DNA of 64,000 bases from Acanthococcus lagerstroemiae (GCA_031841125.1 CM063108.1:41286268-41350267); one strand, 5' to 3'; counted from the stretch's first letter, positions 32,874-43,488 are shown. A program made the numbers and translations. Notes: generated by a model not told the origin, from the letters alone.

Positions 32874-32969
32874 CAGGGCCTTATTTACATACAGAGAACA
32901 TGGGCACGTGTCTAGGGCGGCAGATTTTGGGGGCGGCAAATTTTCGACACTTTTTCTTAATCTATGTAC

Positions 32970-33003
<34 letters not shown>

Positions 33004-33083
33004 CACATAAAAAAGAACGAAATTCTGAGAGGATGGCAATTTTTATTCTACCTAGAGGCGCGAAAATGCTGAGTCCGGCCCTG
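32874..33083. mobile_element. hAT MITE with perfect 8-bp TSD
   Basis: The ends CAGGGCCTTATTTACAT and the complement of CAGGGCCGGACTCAGCA are flanked by TTCAAATG at 32,866-32,873 and 33,084-33,091. The interior has an A-run of about 28 bases. It is non-autonomous. Confidence 0.9.
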
Positions 33084-33147
33084 TTCAAATGATTCGCAAG
33101 AACCCGACATAATGAATAGAAAGTCCTAACTGGGTACATGTTGGACC

Positions 33148-33232
33148 ATGTGCTTTAGACAAATATGTGCTTCAGACAAATACGTGTTTCTAAGAAACAC
33201 TTGTTTCAGGCCAACATGTGCTAGAGACAAGC
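33148..33232. repeat. 17-bp minisatellite, five units
   Basis: Five consecutive 17-bp units, the first two being ATGTGCTTTAGACAAAT and ATGTGCTTCAGACAAAT, followed by three diverged ones. Confidence 0.85.
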
Positions 33233-33234
33233 GT

Positions 33235-34436
33235 GACCAGAAATTTGATAGAGAGTTGGATCTGCTGCCAAAGTGCACTACTTGAGTCTATTCAAACCAA
33301 GGCAGAAATTCGGAGTCCTAGTTTAAAGATGAAGTTTATTGGTTACCGAACGTCCGGAAGACCAGAACGACTCTGCTGCATCCCCAGTCAAATTAAATGG
33401 TCGAGTCTTTCCCGTACATCCGGTAATCTTTTTAAAACTACGTTCTTCTTCCTTATTCTCTCCACCCATTCTCCGTTTTTCTACCGATCTGCCAGGTAGG
33501 ACATTAGTTTAGTTCCAGCTTGTGTTTTGTAGAGCTGGGTGATTCTCCGGAAAGTGCAAATTTTTCGTTCTGTCCAACAACTTATTGAAAATGGAAGCGA
33601 ATAAAATAATTTGTTTTGTAGGTGATAAAAGAAAGTCTCTTCTTCTTGGCCACTCATTAACATATGCCCACAACATCCCTCCAAATTCCCCAGAAATCCG
33701 AAAAACTATGTGAATTTTCCATGGCCGTAGCTATTACAGTGCTTACTTTCAGTACTGTTCAACACTTTCCAACGCATTCAAGATGTATTTTGCCCGCTGT
33801 TACAAATATGTACAATTCCATACGTTTTTGAAGAGAGAATTCTTATGCCTGATATTGACTTCAGGAACCCTAAAAGGCTATTTTGGTTGATAATATCTGC
33901 GTTACAAGGTATGCGTTCCATGGCCGTGGTAATTTTTCACCTGCTTGTCTGGTACCACTGGTTTTATGTTTTAACATCGAACTGAGCTGGATGGCTTCTT
34001 TTCTGCAATATTAACGCAGCACCAGAAGGGCGAATGCTCAGAACTTGGGGGGCTTAAGCCCCCTTATTGAGAAGCAACACCACCCCGCGCATCATTTTCT
34101 TTGTTAATTTTTCAGTGTTTTTTTTGGGGGGGGAGGCTATTTGGAAGTTTTTGGGGCTAAGCCTCCCCCCTATTTACGCCTATGCGCAGCACTACGGTGA
34201 AGTGTGAAACTAAGATCAATGAAACATCTTTCGGGCTATGTAGCAGTGAAATTTGTGCATCTCCCGTTTTTTATGTTCCATGGCCGTGGGTTATCACTTC
34301 TCATCAGTCCGCGAGTATTGGCATCTGAAACCATTAAAAATAATATTGGTAAGTAATACTTATATTGTAATATAAAAGATCAAAAATCACTTGAACGTAT
34401 TTACTAGAGCTTTAATGTCGAAATTTGGGCGTCGCC
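33235..34436. other. No gene; repeated CCATGGCCGTGG-like motif
   Basis: No coding content. TTCCATGGCCGTRG occurs near 33,718, 33,919 and 34,279. A G/C-skewed segment at 34,040-34,190 (GGGGGGCTTAAGCCCCC; GGGGGGGGAGG; CCTCCCCCC) may be the remains of another MITE. Confidence 0.4.
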
Positions 34437-35048
34437 CGATTGCGTCCCGGTTGGAAAAAGGTACTTGATATGATATCGCCCGATTGCGTCCCAGTTCATT
34501 TAGCGTTACCCAGAGTGCACTACGAGGAGGCAAACTGGATTGCACTCCAAAAATGTTTCAACTGATTTACTCCAAAAATGTTTCAACTGTACTGCTCAAC
34601 TCGGCCCTCATGGTGGGAGGGAAGGAGGCATGCTCGGCAATGTAAAAATCAGTCAAATAATCTAAACATTTCGTCACTCTCACGTCGTCGGGTGCATTTG
34701 ATACAAATTCCGTAAAACAGTCGGGCACCATTGCTGGGTCCAGAAGCGGCAACCCGAAAAGATGAATGAGGAATTTTCCTATGTCAGTTCGATGAGAATA
34801 GTCTTTTGCTAAGCTCAATTTCTTGATTTGACGCTACCGACTCTGACTTAGATGAAACCGACACCCACGAAGGGTTGTAGCCGGCCACACTTCAGTCACT
34901 GCTGCGTGAATACTCGTTCTGCTGTGGGACGCAATCGGGCGATAGAAAAACAGGAAACCATTTTCAACCGGGACGCAATCGGGCTGTTTAATTCCAGGTA
35001 ATAAACCTGGAACCCTTTTTTAGGCAATTATCTGGACGCAATCGGGAT
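34437..35048 (-). mobile_element. MULE remnant with repeated termini
   Basis: CCCGATTGCGTCCCGGTT occurs near 34,437 and again (CCCGATTGCGTCCCAG) near 34,477. Complementary GGGACGCAATCGGGC copies lie near 34,926, 34,971 and 35,035. Between them is a minus-strand frame resembling the C-terminal part of insect MULE transposases. Two copies at one end and three at the other suggest tandem subterminal repeats. No TSD was established. Confidence 0.55.
34567..34818 (-). pseudogene. MULE transposase C-terminal fragment
   Basis: This frame of 83 codons reads LIHLFGLPLLDPAMVPDCF, then CLDYLTDFYIAEHASFPPTM, then ELSSTVETF. This is close to the pattern in insect FLYWCH-type MULE transposases, where a conserved leucine-rich segment, a DYxxxxYI block and FPP precede TTNxxEAFH. 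The DDE catalytic part is absent. The assignment rests on motif spacing only. Confidence 0.5.
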
Positions 35049-36239
35049 TCTCCCCGGTATTTTACTATTATTTCCATAGGCGTGGGTCACTGTACAATTT
35101 CCATCGCCGTGGCAGTATTGAACGTTTATCATAGTACGAGAACTGAAACGCGAGTGAGTACTTTGTGAGCATTCTACTTCACCTAATTTCATGAACTTCG
35201 AGTTTCCTTAGTATCATCTTCATTTTAGCTGAATTGAAGATGGCTCTTTCGCGGAACAAAAGTCTAAACCTTATCAGGACTGTGAGAATTCAATTCTAAT
35301 CATATTTCAAGTAATTTTTGTTTTATTTCTTTCAAGATATTAATACTTATGCTTTGTTGTAATGTTATTATTTTTTTATGGCTCTCTTTCTTTAGAATTA
35401 ATAATGCATACCAAATACCAGAGCCTATCATTATTCCAGAGTTACTTAAAAGTTACTTAATAGGTGCTATTTAGATTATACCTAAGTACTGACCTTCCAG
35501 TTCTCTCCTTATGTGTAGTTTTCAGTGTTACAATACACATACAGTGATGTGCCTTTTGAAATTTTATAAGAGTTTGTTGCACACTCAGTATCAGTAACCT
35601 GAAATTTTTCATCAAATTACATTTTTAATATGTACTTACATTAGTTGAAAGCATCATATTTTGTAATATATTTTTGAAATGAATTTGAAAGTTGCTTACA
35701 TGTCTGTAATTCATCATTGTACTCCTTGGTTCATCTTCCAGGCTCCAGATTGGTTACATTCAGCTATGCCATGACACGAAAAAAGTCGATCAAGTCCGTG
35801 AAATTCCATCGCCATGGTGAACCAAGCCCATGGAATTCCAACGCCGTGGCACATAAAAAATGAAAACGTTCTGCCCCCGCCCCCTTTGAAAATTACTTGA
35901 CCCGAACATCATTTATGTTCTGTAGAACACTTCAGTATTTGACTCCAAAAAAAAAAAACTTTTTCCATTCAGATTTCTCCTTTTTGAAAATTGGCACTTT
36001 TCAGAGAATCACCCAGCTCAGGATATCCGTTCAGTTCAATTTTGATCCAGTTATATTGCGGTTACAGTTCAGTTAAAGCTTTATCACGGTTTATACATTT
36101 TAGTCCTCGCATCGAGATAAATTTTCATTATCTACCGATCAATGCACGCGCTTCTTACAAACTCTCCGTCTTTTGGTTGCGGTCCGGTCTAAACATTTCT
36201 TTTTCTCATAAATTCCCGAAAAACCTGCTATGTCTTGAA
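35049..36239. other. No gene; more CCATSGCCGTGG-like motifs
   Basis: Motif copies lie near 35,081, 35,099, 35,800, 35,828 (GCCCATGGAATTCC) and 35,838. Otherwise A+T-rich, with no frame of interest. Confidence 0.4.
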
Positions 36240-36407
36240 GAATTAACAAAAATCTAAAGCACAGCAAGAGCCTCGAAGAAGTCTTGAAGAGTCATAAATA
36301 AGCATTGAAGATGTGAAGATGTTGAATCGATTCTCGGACCATCAGAATACATCTGTGCCAGGCCACAGGGAATTTCCCCGGTTGCCCAACGGACCACTCC
36401 TCCCCTG
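36240..36407 (-). repeat. Foldback family 2, right-end copy
   Basis: Read as complement, the segment follows 27,903-28,080 for well over 150 bp, from CAGGGGAGGAGTGGTCCGTT through CTGATGGTCCGAGAA to the TTCAAGACTTCTT array. Flanking octamers do not match those at 27,895, so this is probably a separate copy and not the other end of one element. Confidence 0.6.
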
Positions 36408-36429
36408 ATCGCACTGCTGTCCGGAAATA

Positions 36430-38100
36430 CGGACATTTGGGCTACGCCAAATTCTGGAGCGACCTACAAACTGGCGCACCTAGCCGTTTTTCATATTTTC
36501 AAATTCGCCGATCCTCTCTGTTCCCGGCCAGCTCGAAAGCTTGACCTATCAGTAAACATGGAATGCGCCCGCTGATCTTCTCCGTCCTTTCATCCCTCTG
36601 AACAGAATGACCGCACATGCAATAATGAAATAGTCGCGCACGTGGGATCGAAATTAAAACAAACATATTGTTCGGAAGCCTAAGAGCTGTTTTGTGGTGC
36701 TGGTGCTGCGAAACATCTGCTGGTGTTTTAGCGCGTGCGAACTCGCTCGGCATCCGTAAAAGACGAACTTGGCCTCCCCAATAACAGGGTGAAAGAGTGA
36801 CAGAGAGGGTGAGAGAGATATAGAAGTTTCACATGCTACACTCGTATAAATATATGGAAGTTAGTACCACCGAACCCACAACTTGAATTTAAACGATTGT
36901 CGAGTGCAAATCTGCGTCGATACACATGGACGTACTTGCTTTTTTCGCTCTACATGCTACATCATAATATTATTCCCGCCAATATTCATTACCAGCATCC
37001 TTTTGTGCGAACCCAAACAAGGGGTGGCGAGTGGCGATGCCGCGCCATCCCGTGGGAATATTATTTTCGAATAACACTTAATCGTTTCGGTTGTGGGATG
37101 AAATAAGTAAAGCGTAGGATAGGTCGTTTGATCGCCTTTACTCGTGAGATATAATTATTATCTAATTCTCACTCAAACGGGTGAAGTATAATTTTTTAGA
37201 GAAAATTTGTTAACAGTTCAAAAAGTATGACCTCGTCATAGGTTTTCTCTGTTAGAAATGTATACTCTCGGCTTTGCGAAGCCACTGTCGTTATACAATG
37301 GCCCTGATGATAAGACGAGAAATATCTCGGAAGCTCGAAACAAATACAATCGCTACAAACTTAAACGTGAAAGCTCAAGCATTATCAACTAATATTTAAT
37401 CGCTAGCTTTTCATCATAGCACCGATGCTGCTAAACTACCAGACCTCCTGAACATATTCTCCACCTTTATATCAATTTTCAGCATTTCATTATTTCAGTA
37501 ATCATTATAATACCATCTCGGATGAAAAATCGTTTTTTCGTGGTTCCAGTTAATATGAATTAAACACACCACAAATTAGATTTGAATGTTTAAATCTTAA
37601 TTTTTTTTTAATTTCTTCGCAGACACGTCTTTATAAAATGATGGTAACTCTTATCATGATTATCATAACAACATTTACTAGCAAACCGCCGAAAACTGCT
37701 TTTGGAGTAAAATAGTGCTATCTACATTCTTGGGGGAAAATGAGTTATTGATATCATTGGAAAGGAAATTTCACGCTCTACATGTGCAACACTGCATGTT
37801 GATGCAGTTCTTCTTCCTTTTCTGACAATTTCAATAAAATGCACACCGAAAAAATTATCGGGTAGGGAGTAATGTAAAAAAAAAAAAGGGACTCAATCCC
37901 CGTAACTCCGGGAATCGGAGGATAAGATTATTTTACAGTAGGTACTGTGTCCATTGCATTGTTTCTCATCTAGTCCCGTTTCAATCTTTTTTATTACTGC
38001 ATTGCCTGGTAGACAGTCCCGTGTTATCGAGCAAAAAACCCTTGCATTTTATGTGGCAATAACACTATGTGTTGTGATTTAGTACCATTTGCATGTTTCA
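36430..38100. other. No gene seen
   Basis: No recognisable coding or mobile sequence. The G+C level is higher at 36,500-37,050. The stretch ends where the RTE copy begins. Confidence 0.35.
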
Positions 38101-38109
38101 TATTACTGG

Positions 38110-38766
38110 CGTATAATATATATCTGGGTCAAACGATTGCTTTTGAGGAAAGAATAAACAAAGAATTGAAGAAAAGAACAAACCTAGCCTAGAGAAACTA
38201 CTGGGGTTTACGTGATATATACAAAGGTAAAATGGCCACAAAAACAAAGGTAAAAATACTGGAGAGTTGTACATTTCCAGTACTAACATATGCAGCACAA
38301 ACGTGGGCCCTAACTAAAAAACTAACGGAAAAATTACAAGTGATGGTAAGATGTATGGAGAGGAGTTTACTGGGAGTTAAGAGAAAAGACAGAGTAAAAA
38401 ATACTAAATTGAGGGAAACAACTGGAGTGAAAGATATAGGTAAAACTATTAAAAACAAATGGGCATACGCGGGACATGTTGTTAGGCAAACGAACAACAG
38501 ATGGAGTAAGATAATCAACGAATGGATACCAATGGACAGAACGAGAAATATAGGTAGGCCAGCAATGAGATGGAGGGAAGACATAATTAAAATAACGGGG
38601 ACTATGTGGCAAAGAACAGCACAAAACCGGGAGGCTTGGAAAAGGGCGGGAGGCCTATGCCCTGAGGGGTTAAGTAGTTCGGTTTACATCTAGGAAAAGT
38701 TAGTCGGTAGAGACTACTGTAATTACATATTGTTAAACTACGTAATAAAGGCTGTTTATTATTATT
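38110..38766 (+). mobile_element. RTE-type LINE 3' end
   Basis: This 5'-truncated copy holds the C-terminal part of RTE ORF2: KILESCTFPVLTYAAQTWAL, RSLLGVKRKDRV, KWAYAGHVVRQTNNRWSKII, then GRPAMRWREDI. The frame 38,232-38,693 is open for 153 codons. An AATAAA lies near 38,743, followed by a short TTATT-type tail. The low decay suggests a fairly recent insertion. Confidence 0.85.
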
Positions 38767-38769
38767 ATT

Positions 38770-38895
38770 CGGTCACTGACGCGATGCTCGAAAGGGTAGT
38801 TCATGTGGCCGGGGGTGCGGTGTCATAGGGGCCACTTTGGCATGCGTGCATCGCCATACGTCTTTCCCACCACACACCATTATTGGTGTTGTGGG
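38770..38895 (+). repeat. SINE-like repeat, copy A
   Basis: GGTCACTGACGCGATGCTCG, AAAGGGTAGTT, GGTGCGGTGTCATAGGGGCC, ACTTTGGCATGCGTGCATCG, CCATACG then ACCACAC. Related copies are at 43,265-43,385 (minus), 50,191-50,300 (plus), 53,282-53,390 (minus) and 61,408-61,510 (plus). This copy directly follows the RTE tail and ends in an (ATT)n run. The origin is unknown, and no clear tRNA A/B boxes are seen. Confidence 0.7.

Positions 38896-38948
<53 letters not shown>
38896..38948. repeat. (ATT)n microsatellite
   Basis: An uninterrupted trinucleotide run of about 50 bp directly behind the SINE-like repeat, probably its tail. Confidence 0.95.
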
Positions 38949-39013
38949 CAATGTATTCATTAGATTCTTTTTGAGCACGTAGAGCTGCTTTGATACAGTT
39001 GAATTTCCTATAA

Positions 39014-39298
39014 TATAGCCATTACCTTATAAAAATGATTGAGTGCTGTTCTCTTTAATGTAGCCATGACCTTACAGAAAGTAATTCAGTGCTGTTCTTT
39101 TTAATCGTAATGTAGCCATTCCCTTACAGAAAGTGATTGAGTGCTGTTCTCTTTAATGTAGACATTACACCTTACAAGAAATAATTAAGTCCTGCTCTTT
39201 TTAATGTAGTCATTACCTTACAGAAAGTGATTCAGTGCCGTTCTCCGTAATGTAGCCATTAACTTACAAAAGATGATTCAATCCTATTCCCTCATTTT
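39014..39298. repeat. ~45-bp minisatellite, six units
   Basis: Units read TGTAGCCATTACCTTACAG, AAAGTGATTCAGTGCTGTTC, TCTTTAA with small indels; six consecutive copies. Confidence 0.85.
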
Positions 39299-39779
39299 CC
39301 AGCAGTAATCTGTACGTTGAATGTGCTATAACCAATATATTACACCGTCCAATCGTACACTTGAAGAACTAGACTTGAAATTCCAAGAATTACAAAAATT
39401 TATTACAGAATTGTTATTAAAAGAAAAATGATTAATCGACACCTTAAGCAGAGGTGTCAAAATGAAACAAAGCTGCGTTCACACTGGTATGAAATTGAGA
39501 ATTCTTCACCATTAAAAACGTAATCATCTGCAAACAATGAAATCAAATTGTATATCATCTGATCTAAGTAACATGTGTAGTGTATACGAGAAAATTGGAC
39601 ATTAGAACCGGAGTAAGTGCTAGCAATATTCTCACAGCCACTGCACTGCGATGAGTGAACGTGATTCATTTTTTGTGCAATTTCAACGTCACATGCTAAC
39701 AAATTGACTCAGCTTCGTTACTTTTAGTTCGGTTGTCTTCTGGCATAGTCTACGATGCTTAGATTCAATCTCAGCGATG

Positions 39780-39980
39780 TTTTGTATTCATCTCTACATT
39801 TTGCGTGAGCGAGTCTAGAAGAGTGTCAAAAAACCTTGAATAAGTCTTGAGGAGTACTTTAAAGAGACAGATTGTTAAGCTAGTTCAGAAGGAACTCGGA
39901 GAATCTCAGTGGCACAGGTGTGGAAGAAGATTAGGGGCTAGATCCCCCATTGGGTTCTAAAAAGACACTTCACTGTGTTA
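39780..39980 (-). repeat. Foldback family 2-like array scrap
   Basis: TCTAGAAGAGTGTC, CCTTGAATAAGTCTTGAGGA and GGCACAGGTGTGG resemble the right-orientation array at 36,240-36,340. Diverged. Confidence 0.35.
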
Positions 39981-40142
39981 ATTTCTTACAAACACTAAAC
40001 ATTTTTCACTCACTAAGCTCCTTGTCAATTCCTTCTTTTTTTTTTCGCTATCCCCTCCCATTACGAATTCCTATCCACACCGTTGGTAAGTACTATGTAT
40101 GTACGAGTAGACACATAACATAAACTCTTATGTACTTGGTGT

Positions 40143-41945
40143 TTGGGTTATTGAAAAATTCAGAAAATTTCCGAAGAATCCCATTGGAAAACTGTCGAAA
40201 GAATTCCCAATGTTTTCCAAAAAATTTTATCAAAATTCTTCGAGAAAATTTTCCAATAATTTTTGAATGGGAAACATTCGGGGAAAACTTTGATAGTTTT
40301 TGAAGAATTTTCTCGAAAATCTTCAGGAAAAATTTCCGATGATTTCCAAAGAATAATTTCATTGGAAATCAAGAAGAATCTCCGATGACTTTTAAGGAAT
40401 TTCATCGGAAATTTTTGGGAAAAAAATCCGGTAACACTACTGAACAACTATTTTGCATAATGCATTTTGACAGGTGATTCTGAGGTACTTTTTAACACTG
40501 AACACGATACTGTGACCCATTTTTCTCTATCACGTCACAATTCGGAGGTCTGAATGACTGAAATTCGTTTCCATTTTGTTTTTGCATTGGAATAAGCGGT
40601 ACTACTGACTGATATTATCAGTGTTATCAGACCACAATAACAGAAAACAAACAGACGGAATACACACCACTACACACGACCGCAACACACAACACGAATC
40701 AGTATGACCACATTCAGTTCCTAAACCTCTTTTTGAACACATTTAGTTGAATTTTTTATAGTTTTTGATCAGAAAAACTAGACGTGATAGAGAAAAACGG
40801 CCGACGACACTGTATTTAGCGTTGAAAAGTACTCAAGAATCACCTCCTTAAATGCGTTGTGCAAACAAAAAATTTCATTTTGTTCAGTAGTGTAATTAAC
40901 GAAGAATCTCGTCGGAAGTCTTTAGAAAAAATTGTCAAATGTTTTCCAAAAAATTTCATCAAAATTCATCGAGAAAATTTTCTGATAATTTTTGAAGAAT
41001 CTTATAGGAAATTTCCGGAGGAAAACTCCGATGGTTTTTGAAGAATTTTATCAAAAGTCTTCAGGAAAAATGTTCGATGATCTTCGAGGAGTTTCATCGG
41101 AAATCTTCGAGAAGAATCTTCGATGATTTTTAAGAATTTCATCGAGAATTTTTGGGAAAAAATACCGACTCCCGAAGAATTGAGATTATTTCCCACTCAT
41201 ACGATGGGATCAGAGATTTATTTCCCCGACGATTTTTCTAAAATTTTTCGGAAATTGTTTGACATTTTTTCTGAAGATATTCTCCAAAATTAGTGGACAT
41301 TATTTTCGAAGATTTCCAATGATATTTTTTTTCAATTATCGGAGATTTTTCTCAAATTATTTTTGATAAAGTTCTTCGGAAATTGTGGGCTGATTTCCGA
41401 AGAATTTCATCGAAAATCTTCGGGAAAAATCTCCGATTCCATCGCATGAGTGGAAAATAGTCTCAATTCTTCGGAAATTATCAGAATTTTTCCCAAAAAA
41501 ATTTCCGATGAAATTCCTTAAAAATCATCGGAGATTTTTCTTGAAGATTTCCAGTAAAATTATTCTCTGGAAATCATCGGAGATTTTCTCCGAAGATTTT
41601 CGATGAAATTCTTCATAAATTATCGGAAAGTTTTCCTGAAGATTTTCGAAGAAATTCTTTGGAAAACATTGGAAATTTTTTCTGAAGATTTCCAATGGAA
41701 TTCTTCGGAAAAGATTTCCAAAAAAATTCTCCTGAAATCATCGGAGATTTTCCTCTATGATGTCCGATGAAATTCTTCGAAAATGATCGGAAATTTTTCC
41801 CTAGTATTTTCGATAAAATTCTTCGGAAATCAAAGGAATCTTCTCGATGATTTCTGATGAAATTCTTTGGAAATCATCGGAAATTTTCCCCGAAGATTTT
41901 CGATGAAATTCTTCGGAAATCATCGGAGATTTTCCCCGAAAATTA
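40143..41945. repeat. Second two-orientation 46-bp repeat array
   Basis: The same degenerate 46-bp unit as at 3690-6040. Up to about 41,200 it runs in the CCGAAGAATTTCATCG orientation (interrupted by a MITE at 40,435-40,892), and from about 41,210 to 41,945 mostly in the opposite orientation. A smaller inversion of 41,165-41,225 against 41,430-41,490 is nested inside (AAGAATTGAGA...CCCACTCAT). I could not find the terminal repeats of the first copy, so the ends may be lost. Confidence 0.8.
40435..40892. mobile_element. PIF/Harbinger MITE with TAA TSD
   Basis: CACTACTGAACAA at the left and the complementary TTTTGTTCAGTAGTG at the right, then paired inner blocks AGGTGATTCT...TACTTTT and TTTTTCTCTATCACGTC, form an inverted repeat of over 80 bp with gaps. 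TAA occurs at 40,432-40,434 and 40,893-40,895. It is non-autonomous and inserted into the 46-bp array. A related end is seen near 55,690-55,740. Confidence 0.85.
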
Positions 41946-42465
41946 TTTCATCGTTTTGTACGTTTGGTGCGTTTTCCATCTGTACACCCCACGACCATCT
42001 TTGTCTTCGCTTCTTTGAACGATTTTCGATTTAGAAGTTCCTTAGACACATACGTCGGTGGTAACAACTTATTGAACAAACATTGTTATCTTTGAAGTAT
42101 TCGCTTCATTTTGTGGAGCGTTCGTTTTCAAGAGGAAGAGAAATCTTATGCACATTCTATCTTTCCCTTCGGAGCGACTGCTCTCACTCCGCTCTTTTGC
42201 TTCGACCTTAAAGCTTAATTTTTATGCATACGGCCTAATGATACGATAATAAAACGTTATTGTGTAAAATCAGTGATGTTTTTTTCGCTACACATGGGAT
42301 TATGAAAAGTTGCCAGCCCTGACCACAAATATCCCTAATTATGCACCAAAAAAAAAAGAGAAAAAAAAAGAAAAGCTTATGAGGTAGCGATTGCTACCTC
42401 CGCTACCCTCTGCGGACGTACATGTACAGGTTTGTGCTTGGTTTATGGCTATTGTTGGAAAACGG
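41946..42465. other. No gene seen
   Basis: No recognisable coding sequence. There is a short A-rich tract at 42,350-42,372. Confidence 0.35.
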
Positions 42466-42466
42466 G

Positions 42467-42468
<2 letters not shown>

Positions 42469-42511
<43 letters not shown>
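42469..42511. repeat. (TG)n microsatellite
   Basis: An uninterrupted GT dinucleotide run of about 40 bp. Confidence 0.95.
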
Positions 42512-42775
42512 CTCTCTAATAGTGAATACTAACTAGAAGACGGAAATTTGATTAACGTTTTCCCATTATATATATATTTTTTAAATGGTAATAAATTAAA
42601 TCGATTTTTCCCTTCGATTAATCAACTGAATCGACTGACTAAAAAAATCAAACAATTATCGAAAATCGATTCTTTAAAAAAATCGGCATCACTCCTTACT
42701 AAATCTTGAGTACCTATTCGTTAAAAAATACGATGTCGAGGAGGAAGGGGGCGAGGATGAGATAAAAATATAATC

Positions 42776-43204
42776 ACTCCATTGGACAACGCATTCACAG
42801 CCGCGTAAACATGGGATAGTTCAACTCTGTAGTGCCCTGAGTACTGGGGCGATCTTGCTAAATGCGCTTGTAAGTTAGTGACTACTGAAGATGACGCAGT
42901 TGTGTACATGATCTATAAATTTAACTACTTCTTTAAACAACGCACTCACAGGCGCATGAGCATGGAATTGCTCAACTCATTTGTAATGCACTGAGTACCG
43001 GACCAATATTGCTAAATGCATTTATAAGGTAGTAGGTAAGTACCGAGGATAATACAGTTCTGTACATGATCTAAAAATTTTACTACTCCATTAAACAACG
43101 CACTCACAGTCGCGTAAGCGGGGAGTGGTTCGATTCTGCCATGCACGGAGTACCCGGCCAAAGGTAGCGAGTGCATTCCTGCGGTTGTGATGTATACATT
43201 CTTA
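42776..43204. repeat. ~151-158-bp tandem repeat, nearly three units
   Basis: Unit starts are at 42,776 (ACTCCATTGGACAACGCATT), 42,927 (ACTTCTTTAAACAACGCACT) and 43,085 (ACTCCATTAAACAACGCACT). Each continues with CACAG...GCGTAA and a GAGTAC block. The third unit is cut by the hAT MITE region. Its minus-strand frames are not genes. Confidence 0.85.
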
Positions 43205-43212
43205 AAGGTCAT

Positions 43213-43480
43213 CAGTGGCGTAGCCAGTCTAGTGTTCGACGGGCGTCTGGCTGTATCAAAGGGGGTCGGTGTATTGTTTAGTGGAGCGTATGGCGAGGAT
43301 CGCACATCCAATTGGCTCCCCAGACTCCGTACCCTTAGCCCTGGGAACTATCCTTTCGAGTACCGCATCTGTGAAAGGGGTGGGGATATTGGAGCAGGTT
43401 CTAAAATTAGAAAAATCGCCATTTAATTAAGTTGCAAGGAGGTTCAGACTCCCTAGACCCCTCCTTTGGCTACGCCATGG
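43213..43480. mobile_element. hAT MITE with perfect TSD
   Basis: The left end is CAGTGGCGTAGCCAG; the right end GGCTACGCCATGG is its near complement. AAGGTCAT is duplicated exactly at 43,205-43,212 and 43,481-43,488. The interior carries a reverse copy of the SINE-like repeat (about 43,265-43,385). Confidence 0.85.
43265..43385 (-). repeat. SINE-like repeat, copy B (inside hAT)
   Basis: The complement matches copy A through AGCGTATGGCGA, TTGGCTCCCCAGACTCCGTA and GGGAACTATCCTTTCGAG. It is more diverged than the others. Confidence 0.6.
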
Positions 43481-43488
43481 AAGGTCAT

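Noticed and set aside
39457..39702. LFADDYVF in an 81-aa minus-strand frame, like a LINE RT catalytic box
   Set aside because: No other RT motif is found around it in any frame; a single short match is not enough.
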